A stretch of DNA of 64,000 nt from Isoetes taiwanensis (lineage: Eukaryota; Streptophyta; Lycopodiopsida; Isoetales; Isoetaceae), in contig JAJEKV010000002.1 of the NCBI GenBank assembly GCA_021234155.1, positions 13,351,039 to 13,415,038 on the forward strand, in the 5' to 3' direction. Shown here piece by piece: positions 1-10,632 of the stretch. Under the pieces are notes generated by a model. The model saw only the letters and a list, made by a program, of their open reading frames with translations. It had not been told where the DNA came from and did no database searches. Every line of letters starts with the position of its first letter. Within the stretch, counting starts at the first letter, position 1. The position numbers and the translations under genes are program-made.

Positions 1-1
1 A

Positions 2-1813
2 GCATGGCAAGTCAATAGAGTGGTGCCGATCTTCAAAGGAGGTGATAAGTTTGATATTAATAATTACAGAACCATTTTGATATCTAGTATATTTTCCAAG
101 CTTTTTGCATCAATACTAGAATCTAAGATTGTTAAGTGGGTTGAAGAACATGATTTGAGAGCTAATGGGCAGGCTGGTTTCCGACAAAAGCACTCCACCA
201 TTGACCACTTAGTCACTCTCAGAGTTGCAATGGATGCGGTAAAGGGTAAGAAACAACCTCTATATCTTGCGTTCATTGATTTTAGTAAAGCATTTGATAT
301 GGTTCCTAGAGAATGCTTGTTGGAAAGAATGAAAAAATTGAATATCCCAGTGGAGTACAGAGACGCTACCAGGTTAGTATATGAAAAGGTGCTGGTAGAA
401 CTATCCTTGCCCTTCAGAGATGCGTGTGATAGTGTGATAGTGAGTAATGTGGGTGTCAAACAGGGCTGCCCCTTGTCTCCGACACTGTTTGGGTTGTTTA
501 TTGATGGGTTAGAAGAATGGATTGTGGAGCAAGGTGGGCCAGGCACTTCTATTGCAGGGCGTATGCTTGCTCTTCTGTTGTATGCGGATGATGTAGTACT
601 TATCTCGAAGCAACCAGCAGGGCTTCAAAAGCATCTTGATACGTTGGCTGATTTTTCGGATGCTATGGGCATGAAAGTGAATCTGTCTAAGTCTAAAATC
701 ATGGTAGTGGGTTCCAGAAAGAATCGAGACTTCTACTATAAAGGGGCAAAGATGGACTCTACAGAGACATACAAATACTTGGGGTTAATGCTTGATAAGA
801 ATTTCAGATGGAATAAGTGCATTGAGCAGAGAACAAATGGCGGTCTTAAATCACTTTATGCTATGCAGAGGAGTTGTGGGAAAGCACATATCTTGAATTT
901 GGGTCTCAAGAAGATGCTCTACAAAGTTTTGGTCCAGTCCGTGGTACTGTATGGCTGCGAAGTATGGGGTCCAGGGTTGCCAGCGTGTTTGTGGAGTCAA
1001 TTGGAAAGAATTCAAAAGAGATTCCTGTGTACTGAACTTGGAGTGAAGACACAAACCCCGTATGAGATGATGTTGGCAGAATGTGGTATGATTCCTCTCG
1101 AAGGTGAAGCCCTTATCCAAACACTGGTATATGTGCAGAAAGTTAAGGTTCTAGATGACAGTAGACTGCCCTACCTAGCAATGAAGGAAAGCGAATCAAA
1201 TGGTTGGTATAAGAATGTTAGGGAATGGTTGCTGAAATGGAACTTGAAATTTGAAGATTGTCTGCCTAAGGAGATAAGAGAATGGGTGATTGCAGGAATC
1301 CGTGCTGTACTCTGGCTAAACCCCAAAACAAAGATGGAGGCTTATCGTAATCACATGAATCCTATGCTACAGGAGGCGTATTACTTGAAGAGTGACATAT
1401 CCATCCTGAAGCGCAAGGAGATCTCGCGCATGCGTCTGAGCTCCCATCACTTGGGTATAGAGGAAGGAAGATGGAGGAACATACCGAGGGACAGGCGAGT
1501 CTGCACGGTCTGTGGTCAGGATGAGGTTGAGGATGAGGTGCATGCCCTTCTTTTATGCCCAGCATATGAGATCTTGAGACAGAGATATGGAGTCCATGGC
1601 ACATTGGCAGATTTATTTAGCTTGCCACCATCCACTGTTGGTAATTTTATCATCGATGTACTGAAAATTAGACAAACTTGTATTGCTAGTATTGATGTTC
1701 TTTTACAAAATGATATAATTGAGAAAGGGATGAGTGAGGAGATAGATGATGCTTCTGACTGTGGAAGCTCACTAGAGGATTGGTTTGATGTAGAGGATAA
1801 TCTGAACGTCTGA
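2..1813 (+). CDS. LINE ORF2, 3' half (reverse transcriptase and C-terminal zinc knuckle), truncated by window edge
   Basis: The frame is open from base 2, so the N-terminal part (endonuclease) lies outside the window. Counting from the ATG at 20, the reverse transcriptase blocks are visible in order: QAGFR (about residue 51), FIDFSKAFD (85-93) with a catalytic Asp, VKQGCPLSP (about 146) and LLYADDVV with the YADD box at 188-191. A C-terminal CxxC...HxxxxC knuckle (CTVCGQ...HALLLC) lies near residues 495-513. There are no internal stops over about 600 codons, so this copy is younger than the other LINEs here. It is a non-LTR retrotransposon protein that reverse transcribes its own RNA at a nicked target. 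The same family recurs on the plus strand at 6.8-10.1 kb and the minus strand at 19.3-23.2 kb. The 3' tail after the stop is short and A/T-rich (1814-1866). Confidence 0.9.
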   Translation, partial: AWQVNRVVPIFKGGDKFDINNYRTILISSIFSKLFASILESKIVKWVEEHDLRANGQAGFRQKHSTIDHLVTLRVAMDAVKGKKQPLYLAFIDFSKAFDMVPRECLLERMKKLNIPVEYRDATRLVYEKVLVELSLPFRDACDSVIVSNVGVKQGCPLSPTLFGLFIDGLEEWIVEQGGPGTSIAGRMLALLLYADDVVLISKQPAGLQKHLDTLADFSDAMGMKVNLSKSKIMVVGSRKNRDFYYKGAKMDSTETYKYLGLMLDKNFRWNKCIEQRTNGGLKSLYAMQRSCGKAHILNLGLKKMLYKVLVQSVVLYGCEVWGPGLPACLWSQLERIQKRFLCTELGVKTQTPYEMMLAECGMIPLEGEALIQTLVYVQKVKVLDDSRLPYLAMKESESNGWYKNVREWLLKWNLKFEDCLPKEIREWVIAGIRAVLWLNPKTKMEAYRNHMNPMLQEAYYLKSDISILKRKEISRMRLSSHHLGIEEGRWRNIPRDRRVCTVCGQDEVEDEVHALLLCPAYEILRQRYGVHGTLADLFSLPPSTVGNFIIDVLKIRQTCIASIDVLLQNDIIEKGMSEEIDDASDCGSSLEDWFDVEDNLNV

Positions 1814-1862
1814 TAGACCTGATGGTCTCAGTAGGCGTAATAATAAACATTTCATTTCATTT

Positions 1863-1866
<4 letters not shown>

Positions 1867-1897
<31 letters not shown>

Positions 1898-1950
1898 ACA
1901 AATACTTAATACACTTCACTTCACTTCTCTCTCTCTCTCTCTCTCTCTCT
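1867..1950. repeat. Two CT/GA dinucleotide microsatellites
   Basis: Runs of CT occupy about 1867-1895 and 1926-1950. They lie just after the LINE 3' end and inside what appears to be the end of a copia LTR. The small open frames through them are artefacts of the repeat. Confidence 0.9.
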
Positions 1951-2007
1951 GTTTTGTTACGTCTCTCACTTCCTTGCTTGTTATATTCGCAACATGGTAT
2001 CAGAGCC
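1896..2007 (+). mobile_element. Ty1/copia LTR 3' end plus primer-binding site
   Basis: An LTR-like end (...CGCAACA, ending at 1994) is followed at once by TGGTATCAGAGCC (1995-2007), complementary to the 3' end of initiator tRNA-Met, the usual primer of plant Ty1/copia elements. The LTR start cannot be found; it probably was cut by the adjacent LINE or lies in the CT-rich sequence. No gag frame follows: after the primer site, reading frames are broken, so this is a remnant of the 5' end of an element. Confidence 0.65.
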
Positions 2008-2746
2008 AAGTTCGAGTTCATAGATACTGCAAGGAATTGACGGCAATTGACAGAGTTTCTGTTAGAAGGTAATACGCAGGTAATAGCGTCGATCTTGAGA
2101 CTTTCGTACAATTCATATATTGAGAAAGGGAATTAGAAGTAGAATCATGCTTGAAAGAAAACTAGTTTATGTTAGTTTATGAAGGTCGTAGCTATAGAAG
2201 CAAAAGATGGGTCGATTTTGAAAGGTCATAATTTTCTTAATATAACTCGGTTTTGTGTGATCTAAGGCTTTCTGAAAAGAGTAAAGAATCTAGTTTAAGT
2301 AACAACAAGAATCAGTGGAAAAGGTTAGGTACTTTTTGAGTTATGAAAATTTAATAACTAACCTTGTTTTTAAACTATAGAAAAAAAGCGGTATTGATGG
2401 ATCCCTAGATATGTTTTATTAGTTTGTTCTTTTCTAAGGATTGGGTTGTTCGCCCATTAAAGCGGTACGTGAGCTAGGTTCAGAATGTCGTGAGACAGTT
2501 CGGTCCATATCCGGTGCGGGCGTTAGAGCATTGATAGGACCTTTCCCTAAGATGCCTGCTTCAAGATGTAATTCATGGTTATTATACCCGACTATGATTC
2601 TCTGATATTGGAGCATGAGGCATGGCAGCACAAGAATGCAGAATCGGAAAAAATCTTGACCCGATTATGATATTGTATACTGGGTGTCAGATTGGAGCGA
2701 TTCTTGGTTCGTTGGAAAGCTGTCTCAGTGAGCTTTCCATTGGTGT
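2008..2746. other. Non-coding stretch, likely decayed copia leader/gag
   Basis: I see no supported gene. It follows a copia primer site and may be decayed internal copia sequence. The last part, from about 2640, leads into the LINE ORF1 remnant. Confidence 0.4.
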
Positions 2747-3942
2747 ATGGCATCAAATATTTTAGTAACTCTAGCTATGCCGGATTGCAGCACTTCCGTT
2801 TCGGTCCCCATGTCAAACCCTAGTGTGTTTCCTTCATGTGCTTTACCTGACAGCATGCATGCGTTGAAGAAAAGAGCCCGCAATTTGGATACCTCGTCCC
2901 CATCAGAGCAGGTATCACAGACTGAGGCAATCAGGGTTGTACAAGAACAGGCCGGTTCCCTCCATGCTAAGCTGGCAAGCTTGGAGGCATCACGGGACCA
3001 TCTACCAGGGGCTGCGCTCAAGAAGCAGCTTCTCCAACAGAAGGAGCGAATTTCCTTTGTGGAAGTTAAAACAGGGGATTATGATTGCAGGGGAGCCCAA
3101 AAGGCTAATGACCCAGATAAGAGGGGAGATACAAGCAACAACGCAGACTAGTCGGAGATGGGGCACCGCTTGGATAAGGTCCAAGAAGAAGTGGATGGAA
3201 GACATGGCGCAAGCAACGGGCCGACATGAAGGGGTTTGCTGCAGCCAGATTGCACAAGTCACAAGCATGGCTGGTGGGATAGATGCTAAGGAAAAGGATG
3301 TGGAAGCGTTACGGGGAGGCTCCAATTCCTTGATGAAGCAAAGGACGCAGGGAGATGTCGAGGAAGATGCTCACATATAGAGAACCATATGGCCCACTTA
3401 CGAAGAGATGCGGGACCTCCGAATGGAGGTACAACAGTCCCGGAGTGCACCACGGTCGTCTGCACCAGCACCCCCATGCCGAGGCCGAGGTGGCTCGGGG
3501 AATCGGCGGGTGCCGTGAGGAGGGGACATCCAGTGCACGCCTCAACCTTATTGTGAAGGGGATTGCGGAGGAGCAAGGCGAGGATTTGCCGGGTAAGCTT
3601 ACCACCCCGGTACTTGCAAAGCTCCAATTACAGTATTTGGTTATCAAGAGTCCAATCAGGGTCGGAGGACTGAACATGAGACCTCGGCTAGTTAAGTTTG
3701 CAGTCTTGGATTGGGAGGCAAAATCTTTGTTGTTGCACCGCACCAATCGCTTGAAAGGTACGTCCATATACCTGGATCTGGATCTCACGCCACTGCAACA
3801 ACGGGAAAGAAGCCAAGAGTTGGTCAAGATAAGAGAGATTCGATAAGCTGGAGGGGCTGCTGGTTTGGTTAATGGCAAGATGAAGGTATATGTGCCTCCT
3901 CGTCAGACTGTTGCAGAGGCAGCACCCGGGAGTATCACCTAG
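2747..3942 (+). pseudogene. LINE ORF1 remnant (coiled coil plus RRM-like RNA-binding domain)
   Basis: The N-terminal frame (2747-3151) has a charged, probably coiled-coil stretch (EQAGSLHAKLASLEASRD). After frameshifts, 3530-3846 encodes LNLIVKGIAEEQGEDL ... RPRLVKFAVLD ... LKGTSIYLDLDLTP. This matches block by block the ORF1 of the minus-strand LINE at 22558-23244 (NLKISSLIEQEGEDV ... RPILVKFSTEK ... LKGQKIWIDMDLTP), so the identification rests on an internal comparison. LINE ORF1 proteins of this kind bind the element's RNA. A further shifted piece near 3855-3910 (AAGLVNGKMKVYVPP) resembles the ORF1 C-terminus. At least two frameshifts make it dead. It probably belonged with the ORF2 remnant at 6.8-10.1 kb, from which the transporter pseudogene now separates it. 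Confidence 0.7.
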
Positions 3943-5219
3943 GCATATGGAGATACCACATCTGCGTGCAAGGGGTCAACAAAAAACCCCTGTATACGAC
4001 TTTTTGGAGGTGGAAAACCCCTACATACGTAAATAGGAAAAGCCAGTTTCCAAGCCCCCTTCCGTAGATGTACTTTCGAACTATCCTAATTTTTACATAC
4101 CCCTACCCGATCTTGTACTTGAGTTTGTGCTTGTGCGCCTTATGTAGAGAATAAATAGTATTTAGAGAAAAAAAAAATTCACAATGTTTCACTATTTTCT
4201 ACACGTTCAAGACAAAGGGAATATCACATATATAGGATGTATACTTCAAATCATATTTCCATTGTGTTAATATTCTTATGTGATAAGTATATTATAGGGA
4301 TTTCTAATGAATAGTAATAAGTTACAATAATAATCATGTTGTTTGCTTGTTGAATAAAGACCTATAATGTCAATATGCAATGTTCTAGTTGCCCCTATAA
4401 AGATGGGCAGATCCTACAATAATGGTTAATCTAAACTCGACCAAACCTGATGGGAAAAACTTAGCAAAGACGTGTAGTGGCAAAACCATTTTTACTCCAA
4501 ATATTCAAATATCTTTAACCTTTAATTATTAATTCCAGAACCATGAAGAAAATATCATGTTTTTTACCATCTTCATTTCGAAGTTGTTAACCTTAATCAT
4601 CAATACATTCATCTGATAAGCAGAAATATCAAATACATAATAAACCCTTGAAATACCAAGTCTCCATAAACTTGAAGCTTGTAGATTAGAGTATATCTCA
4701 ATCAAGTACTCATGGCTGAGTCCATGTATTCCTCCATTAGCATGGAGCAGCTTGTAGATCAGCCTTCATCTTCAGTCTCAAAATACAACCCTAAAAGCTC
4801 ATGTGCCCAAATTTTTTTATGCATTCCTGCATGTCCTCCATAACAGCCTTATGAAAAGAAATACAGAATTTAATAGAGCATCTGTCATTGAACAAACCTC
4901 AATAATATGCTTAATAGAACCTTTTATAGCTGTGTTTATATGGAAGAGAGATGGACATGGTAAATACCTTCATTGCATAACTCATCTGACTTAATTGCAC
5001 CTTGAGAGTGCTTGATCTGCTTGATCTGCTTCAATCAATATATATAGCGCTGCTCTCATGCAATTTTGACATGCCTTTTGAATTCCACAATAGAGATAAC
5101 GTACTTGATTAGCAACACCATATGCCAACACCAGCTGTTACAGACAAAATGTACAATGTTTAATGGGACTTTAAAATATATGTTCTGGCAGTTGTTTTAA
5201 AGGTTGTTACCTAAGACGC
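3943..5219. other. Non-coding, AT-rich; dispersed repeat at its left end
   Basis: About 3950-4010 carries GATACC...GCGTGCAAGGGGTC...GTATACG, which recurs in diverged, inverted form at about 14770-14815. The rest is AT-rich with no convincing frame. Around 5045-5130 on the minus strand there may be another degraded exon of the transporter described next, but I cannot align it with certainty. Confidence 0.4.
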
Positions 5220-5220
5220 C

Positions 5221-6722
5221 ATACAGGAGACAGTGTATTGCCCCAACAATTGATTGAGGAATTGAATCAATTACAGCCCCAAACTTCCCTATTAAGCAGA
5301 TATATAGATGTATAATGTTGACAGTGGAATTGTACCAAAAGATATATTTGCAAAAAGCAATATGTCGTTACCTAGAATTGCAAAGACTAGCATGAAAAGA
5401 GCAGCAACTAGGGTAGTCCTTCGGCTACCAATTCTTGTAATTCCAAGGAGACCAGCATTCTCTCTACACAAGAATTTCGAGCCACGAGTGAAGCAAAATG
5501 TTTTGTAAGCTTAAGAGTGCAATTTCAGTATTCAAACAAGGGATAACACATGAGGTGAAGGGATGGACCTCAATTTGAGCAACCACTGCAGATGCCATCA
5601 TGGCAAAAGCAGAACCAGCATTAAAGGTCGGAGCCCCCCACTCTAAAGGATATGGCAGCCGTATCCTACAAACCAATTCAGAGTCAGTTAAAACCTGCAT
5701 GCTTAGGGATTCTGCTAAGCCTGAATATATAGATGCCATACCATGGCGCAGCCTCAATAAGATGAGGACGGTCTGTCTGACAATGATCCTTTCCCTTCTT
5801 GGAAGCATTACGGTAGGCACCACTCTCGGTCAAGATAAAAGCATAGGCCCAAACGAACGCCACACCAAAGATTATTGGAAATTGTGAAAATATTGGAAAT
5901 TTCTTTTTCTTGTGAAATGCTATCATATACTGATCGCAGACAACAGAAAGATGTTAAAGAACTCATCCTTAACTGTATGCATTTGAACAGATAATATCAC
6001 ACACAAGTACTAACCTGAGAAAAGAGCACTAGAACAATAATTGCGGGTAGGCCAATCTCGATACATTTTGCTATCTGAAAATATACTCAGCAGTAAGCTT
6101 ATATTGAGTTTAGCATGCTATGTTAACATACAATGGTCCTAAGTAACCTGGCAAGTAAATGCCATTCCAATTTTAGGATTCATCACGTATGCAGTGCAAG
6201 TTGCAATGATAATGCTTCTTTGATGCATTCAGATAGTTCAATAGAAGCAGGAACAAAATATTGTTCTAAATTGTTTAGGACGGTAGAAAGCAAATGATGC
6301 AGATGTTGAGGTTCAATGAGTAAATGCATACCGAAGCGAATCCATATCCGTAGAGTCCTAGACCAACAAGCATGATAATAGGGCCGTGTGCAAGAGGAGA
6401 AAGAAACCTGGAAAGAGCGTGTTTCAATTGTTACTCCGTAGCAGGAGAGACAAGCATTCATGCAGCTAACATGCCAATCCATACCTGATAATAAGGCCCC
6501 AGACTCCACCAAAACCAAGACACGTTTTTTACCTATGAAATGATTCCTGGTAGAAGAAATGGATACTGAGTTCTTCAAAGCTTGCTATTCTTTGTCTGGA
6601 TAGCTTTTGCCCAGACATACTTTTCTGGATAAATGAAGACCTCTAAAACTAAACAGAGGATGCATAAGAAGAAAAAATTTACCTGGACATTTTTCATACT
6701 CTGCCAAACTTGCTTTCTACAA
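5221..6722 (-). pseudogene. Nucleobase-ascorbate transporter (NAT) family pseudogene, exons 6722 to 5221
   Basis: Several minus-strand exons bounded by AG/GT sites match plant NAT proteins in the correct order: a possible KQVWQSMKNVQ exon (6686-6722); GFGGVWGLIIR (about 6487-6520); FLSPLAHGPIIMLVGLGLYG (about 6330-6410); AKCIEIGLPAIIVLVLFSQ (about 6017-6075); VAFVWAYAFILTESGAY...TDRPHLIEAAPW (5740-5880); IRLPYPLEWGAPTFNAGSAF (about 5575-5655); ENAGLLGITRIGSRRTT (about 5372-5460); GKFGAVIDSIPQSIVGAI (5221-5300). The family are multi-pass membrane carriers of purines, pyrimidines or ascorbate. The exon expected between 'AMMASAVVAQIE' and 'ENAGLL' (transmembrane segment and GIGWQG-like block) is missing from the 115 bp available, the 6482-6600 exon is shifted, and no C-terminal exon is recognisable. 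I infer a dead copy, though the surviving splice sites show it derives from genomic DNA, not a retrocopy. Confidence 0.75.
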
Positions 6723-6839
6723 AGGACTAGAAACAGATAAGTAAATCATATGCTTCAAGCTCCAGATAAGGAGCCGGAAGGAGAAAAATGAGATATTTCA
6801 GCAGTATGACAGAATGTACCAAGGTCAATTAGAGGCCTA

Positions 6840-9800
6840 ACGTATGAGACGGATTGGCGCTTCCCGCCCAACTCCCCCTTCTCGACCACCTACGGGGGAA
6901 ATGGTGGTCGACCGTATGAGGCAGCAGTCCGTATACGGACGTCTCAAGTTCAAAAAAACCCCTACTCAGTCACGCTCTTGGGTCATACGGGGTTTCAATG
7001 GTGAAACCCCCGGGAGGCAGCACTCCCACGAACAGCTGCGTCGCAGGGGCAGAGCGGTCCAGGGGCATCAGGCCAGGCAGGCCAGGGAGAGGGCGGATTG
7101 AGGCCTTCCACAACTGCAGCACATCCATCAGGGTCCTGTGAGCAGGCTGCCCGAGTTATTCCAACCACAGCAGCGTCCTCAGGCACTCAGATGGGTCCAC
7201 AACCGCTTTCAGCATAGGGAAAGTGTCTTCGCATTGTTTCCTGGAATTGTAGGGGCTTCCCGTGGCAGAAGGGCAGTGGCTTGAATGGGATCGCGACAGA
7301 CATGGACATCGTCTTCCTGCAGGAGACATGGGAGTATGAAGGGCATCGATTGCCAGACATTCAAGGATATCAGCATTTCTCACTTGCTAATGAGCGCCAT
7401 GGCGACGCTGGATACGGTGGAGAGCTTGCTACTTTAGGGGACGCCTTAGCATGCAAGATCACACTGAAGAAGTCGATGCATTTAACCGCTACATGTGGGT
7501 ACCTGGTATTAGAGCCCGATCATGTCCCATTGTTTCTTGCTAGTTGCTACATTCCCCATGAGGCTCTAAGTTCTACCGGTACATGATGCGCATTACAGAT
7601 GTCCGTGATGCCGTATAGGAAACTGTATGATGATATAGACCGCTATAGACAGCAGGGACAGGTGCTTTTGCTAGGAGATTTCAATGCTCGTACGGCGCAG
7701 TTGCAGTCAGTGACTTTCCAAGGCGACGCTAATGCTGATCCGCTTTGGCTTGAGACAGCCGCTATACACGGCACTCCCAGGATATGGTGGCTAGACCATT
7801 TGGCAGGCAGCTGGTCCAGCTCTGCCAGGTTTTTGACATGGTAATTTGTAATGGTATGCAGCGATGGCCACACTCAGGGGGTGTTACTTGCAGGAGTGAT
7901 AGGCAGGGATGGGGAGCTAGTGTGTTGGATTACCTTCTCGCCCAGCTTGACTTGACATGGTTACACACTTCTCCATTGGCGCGAAGCTAACGAGGGGATG
8001 AGGAGGCTTTATCAGATCACTACCCACTTTATGTCACGCTGAATTGGGAGCACTCAATAGTGGAGACACCGCAAAGGGGGCGTGGAGGATTACCATACAT
8101 CCCACGCTATCAGAAGCAGGGACAGTATGAATCTCTGTTGGTGCGGGGAGTTCTGGGGGTTTGATAGCTTCTACACACCGCAAGACAGTGTGCATGGCTG
8201 GTGAGAGCCGCTTTGCTTGCCGGCTTTGGTGCTTCCTTTGCGAGTGAAGGGCCCTCCAAGGAGGGACACCGCGCATTTTCCGAGAACCCGCGGGTTTGAT
8301 GCTGATTGCAAGGCTCTAAAGAGCCACCGCTTTGGTCATAGATCCACAATTGCGCCCCATGAGCCCCGCAAGACTATAAGCTCTTCCTAAAAGCCAAGAA
8401 GGGGAGATACATGGCGAAACTTCGGGGCGCTTTGACGAGGCTCATGGCGGAGCCAAAAGCTTTTGGCGAAGGTGTGATACCGAAGCTGTGTGGTCGGTAA
8501 TGTAAGTGTGGAGCAATGGATGCACCGCTTGCGGGGAGTTATATGACCCCGTGGATCTAATGTCAGGGTCCCAGATCAGGTAGGAGAGGTACTGCATCTC
8601 ACGCGGGAGGATATCCAGCAAGGTCTCAGGCATCTGGCGAATGACAAGGCAAAGGATTTCTGTGGGGCCGCAGTCGAAATTTGTTGAAATGGGGTGGCCC
8701 ATCCGTGGTAGGGGCCTTGGCGGTGATCATTAACTAGGCTCGAGGGAGGGGCTCCCCGTGAGTGGATGGTTAGTAAGGTTGTTCCCTGTTCATAAAGTGG
8801 GTAATCTGGATGGCCGAATTACGGATGATTATGGTAAGCTCGCTGTTTGCAAAGCTCCTGGCAGGGGTGGTGGAGAAGAAACTCACTAAGTGGGCCGAGG
8901 AGGCAGGGGTGCGGGCAATTGGCCAGGCAGGCTTTCGCCCAGCTCACTCCACGACCGACCATATCTTCACTTTGAGAGTGTTGATGGAGGCAAGCCAGAA
9001 TGCGCGACAGGACTTGTATTGCTGCTTTGTAGATTTTAAGACTGCATATGATACCGTCCCCAGAGACATGGCAGAGGTTGCAAGAATTGCGAGTTCCACA
9101 GGAGTTGCAGAATGTGGTGCACCAACTTTATGATGGGATTTATGCTGCACTGCCTTATGAAGATAGGCGGGTAGCTAGCACTATGGAGTTAAGCAGGGCT
9201 GCCCGTTGTCTCCAACGCTCTTTGGGTTGTACATTGATAGGGGAGCCGGGGTGCAATTATCTGATGCGACCTCTGTGAGCCAGTTACTATATGCGGATGA
9301 TGTAGGTTTGCTAGCCCACACGGCCGGCAGTATGCAGCAGCATTTGGATGCCCTCAGTGGTTTCTGTGGGGCAACGGGAATGACAGTGAACTTGCACAAA
9401 ACTAAGCTTCTCGCGATCCTGTCCTCGCAACACCCTATCCCGGAGTTATATTACAGGGGACAGGAAGTGGAGATGGTGCGGAGCTTCAAGTATCTGGGAA
9501 TTGATTTCACTACTAACATGCTGTGGGATGAGTGTGTGGAGAGGAGAGCCAGTGCAGGCTGGAAGGCTCTATATGCAGTGCAAAACGCGTGTTGCCGGAT
9601 AGATCTCTGTGACTGGGCGAGGAGACCACACATTTAGGGCTTTGGTCGGCCGGTCTTTGCTATATGGGGTGGAGGTTTGGGGCCCAACAGTTAGCAAAAA
9701 CACGTGGGATAGGTTGGAAAGGGTGCAGAAAGCTTTCTTGACATATAGCTTGGGAGTGAAGGACACCGTACCGTATCAGATTTTATTGTATGAGGCGGGG

Positions 9801-10120
9801 TCCGCCTTTACAAAGATTCGCTATGCGCAGCATCTTACTTGCTTCCATAAGGTGGATGGGATGGATGAGCATCGCTTGCCTCCACAGGCAGTGTTGTTAA
9901 CGCAGGGCCCCCAGTGGCTGAAGATGGCACGAGCACTGTAAGGGATGGTTTATGAGGTGGTCTATGGATTACCAACAGATGGTGGCACTGGCAGATTCTG
10001 ATGCGCAGAATGGGTAATTGGATGCGGGCTATGATGCCACTCTGTGGGATGCCTCTACTCTTGCAAAGCCCAAGACAGAGCACTATCACGCTCAGATTAA
10101 TCCCGGCCTTGAGCATGGAC
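6840..10120 (+). pseudogene. Decayed LINE ORF2 (endonuclease plus reverse transcriptase)
   Basis: A GC-rich leader (6840-7220) is followed by an apurinic-type endonuclease: IVSWNCRGFPWQK (about 7228), MDIVFLQETWEYEG (7302) and LLLGDFNART (7665). The reverse transcriptase follows in broken pieces: GQAGFRPAHSTTDH (about 8920), CCFVDFKTAYDTVP (9020), QGCPLSPTLFGLYI (9195), QLLYADDVGLLA with YADD (9285) and YLGIDF (9495). A later part (9640-9941) matches the thumb region of the intact frame at 1-1.8 kb. Multiple frameshifts and stops separate these blocks. GC content is clearly higher than in the flanks. It ends against the gypsy LTR at 10127. Confidence 0.85.
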
Positions 10121-10126
10121 CCCATC

Positions 10127-10442
10127 TGTTGGGGTGATCACCACTCACCACACTTGTCACCACTCACCACACTCATCATATACCGTATATAGAGTGATAT
10201 ACGCGCATGCACGCGTGCAGGATATTTGCACGTACGCATTATGGAGCCATTATGATCATTGTATTATCTGAGCAAAGAGAGAAGAACAGAGAGAGACGGT
10301 GTATTGAGAGAGAGAGGATTTTGCTTGATCTAGCTATGGAGATGATGATTCTTTGTGTTGTGCATTGCCTTGATCTGATAGATTGAGCTTGGATTGTTGG
10401 GGTTTTCATCCTTCTTGCAAGGTTAGAGTTCAGGCTCTAACA
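10127..10442 (+). repeat. Ty3/gypsy 5' LTR (316 bp)
   Basis: Begins TGTTGGGGTG and ends GGCTCTAACA, giving TG...CA ends with short TGTT/AACA inverted termini. A likely TATA box (GTATATAGAG) lies at 10185-10194. The LTR contains two copies of the CACCACTCACCACAC motif (10139-10173). A matching 3' LTR was not found in the window, so the element is truncated on its right side. Confidence 0.75.
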
Positions 10443-10465
10443 ATTTGGCGACCACGGTGCTCGAC
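10443..10465 (+). promoter_or_regulatory. Gypsy primer-binding site region
   Basis: The bases just after the LTR, TTTGGCGACCACGGTG, occupy the primer-binding position. I cannot name the tRNA with confidence; it is not the initiator-Met site used by the copia elements here. Confidence 0.5.
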
Positions 10466-10632
10466 AGACCATTGATCGGCAGGAATTTCCATTGAAAAAG
10501 GAGTTATTACCATTGGTATTGGTGATCGTCGGTAAAGAACGGCACCATTGAGAAAGGAGCAATTTCTTGTGTGAAGGGAATTTTGTCGTAAGTGATTTGC
10601 GGTGCAAAATTTGACAAGGGGAGCATAGTTTT

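Noticed and set aside
1822-2111. Frames rich in SLSLSLS or ERERER
   Set aside because: They translate the CT microsatellite on either strand.
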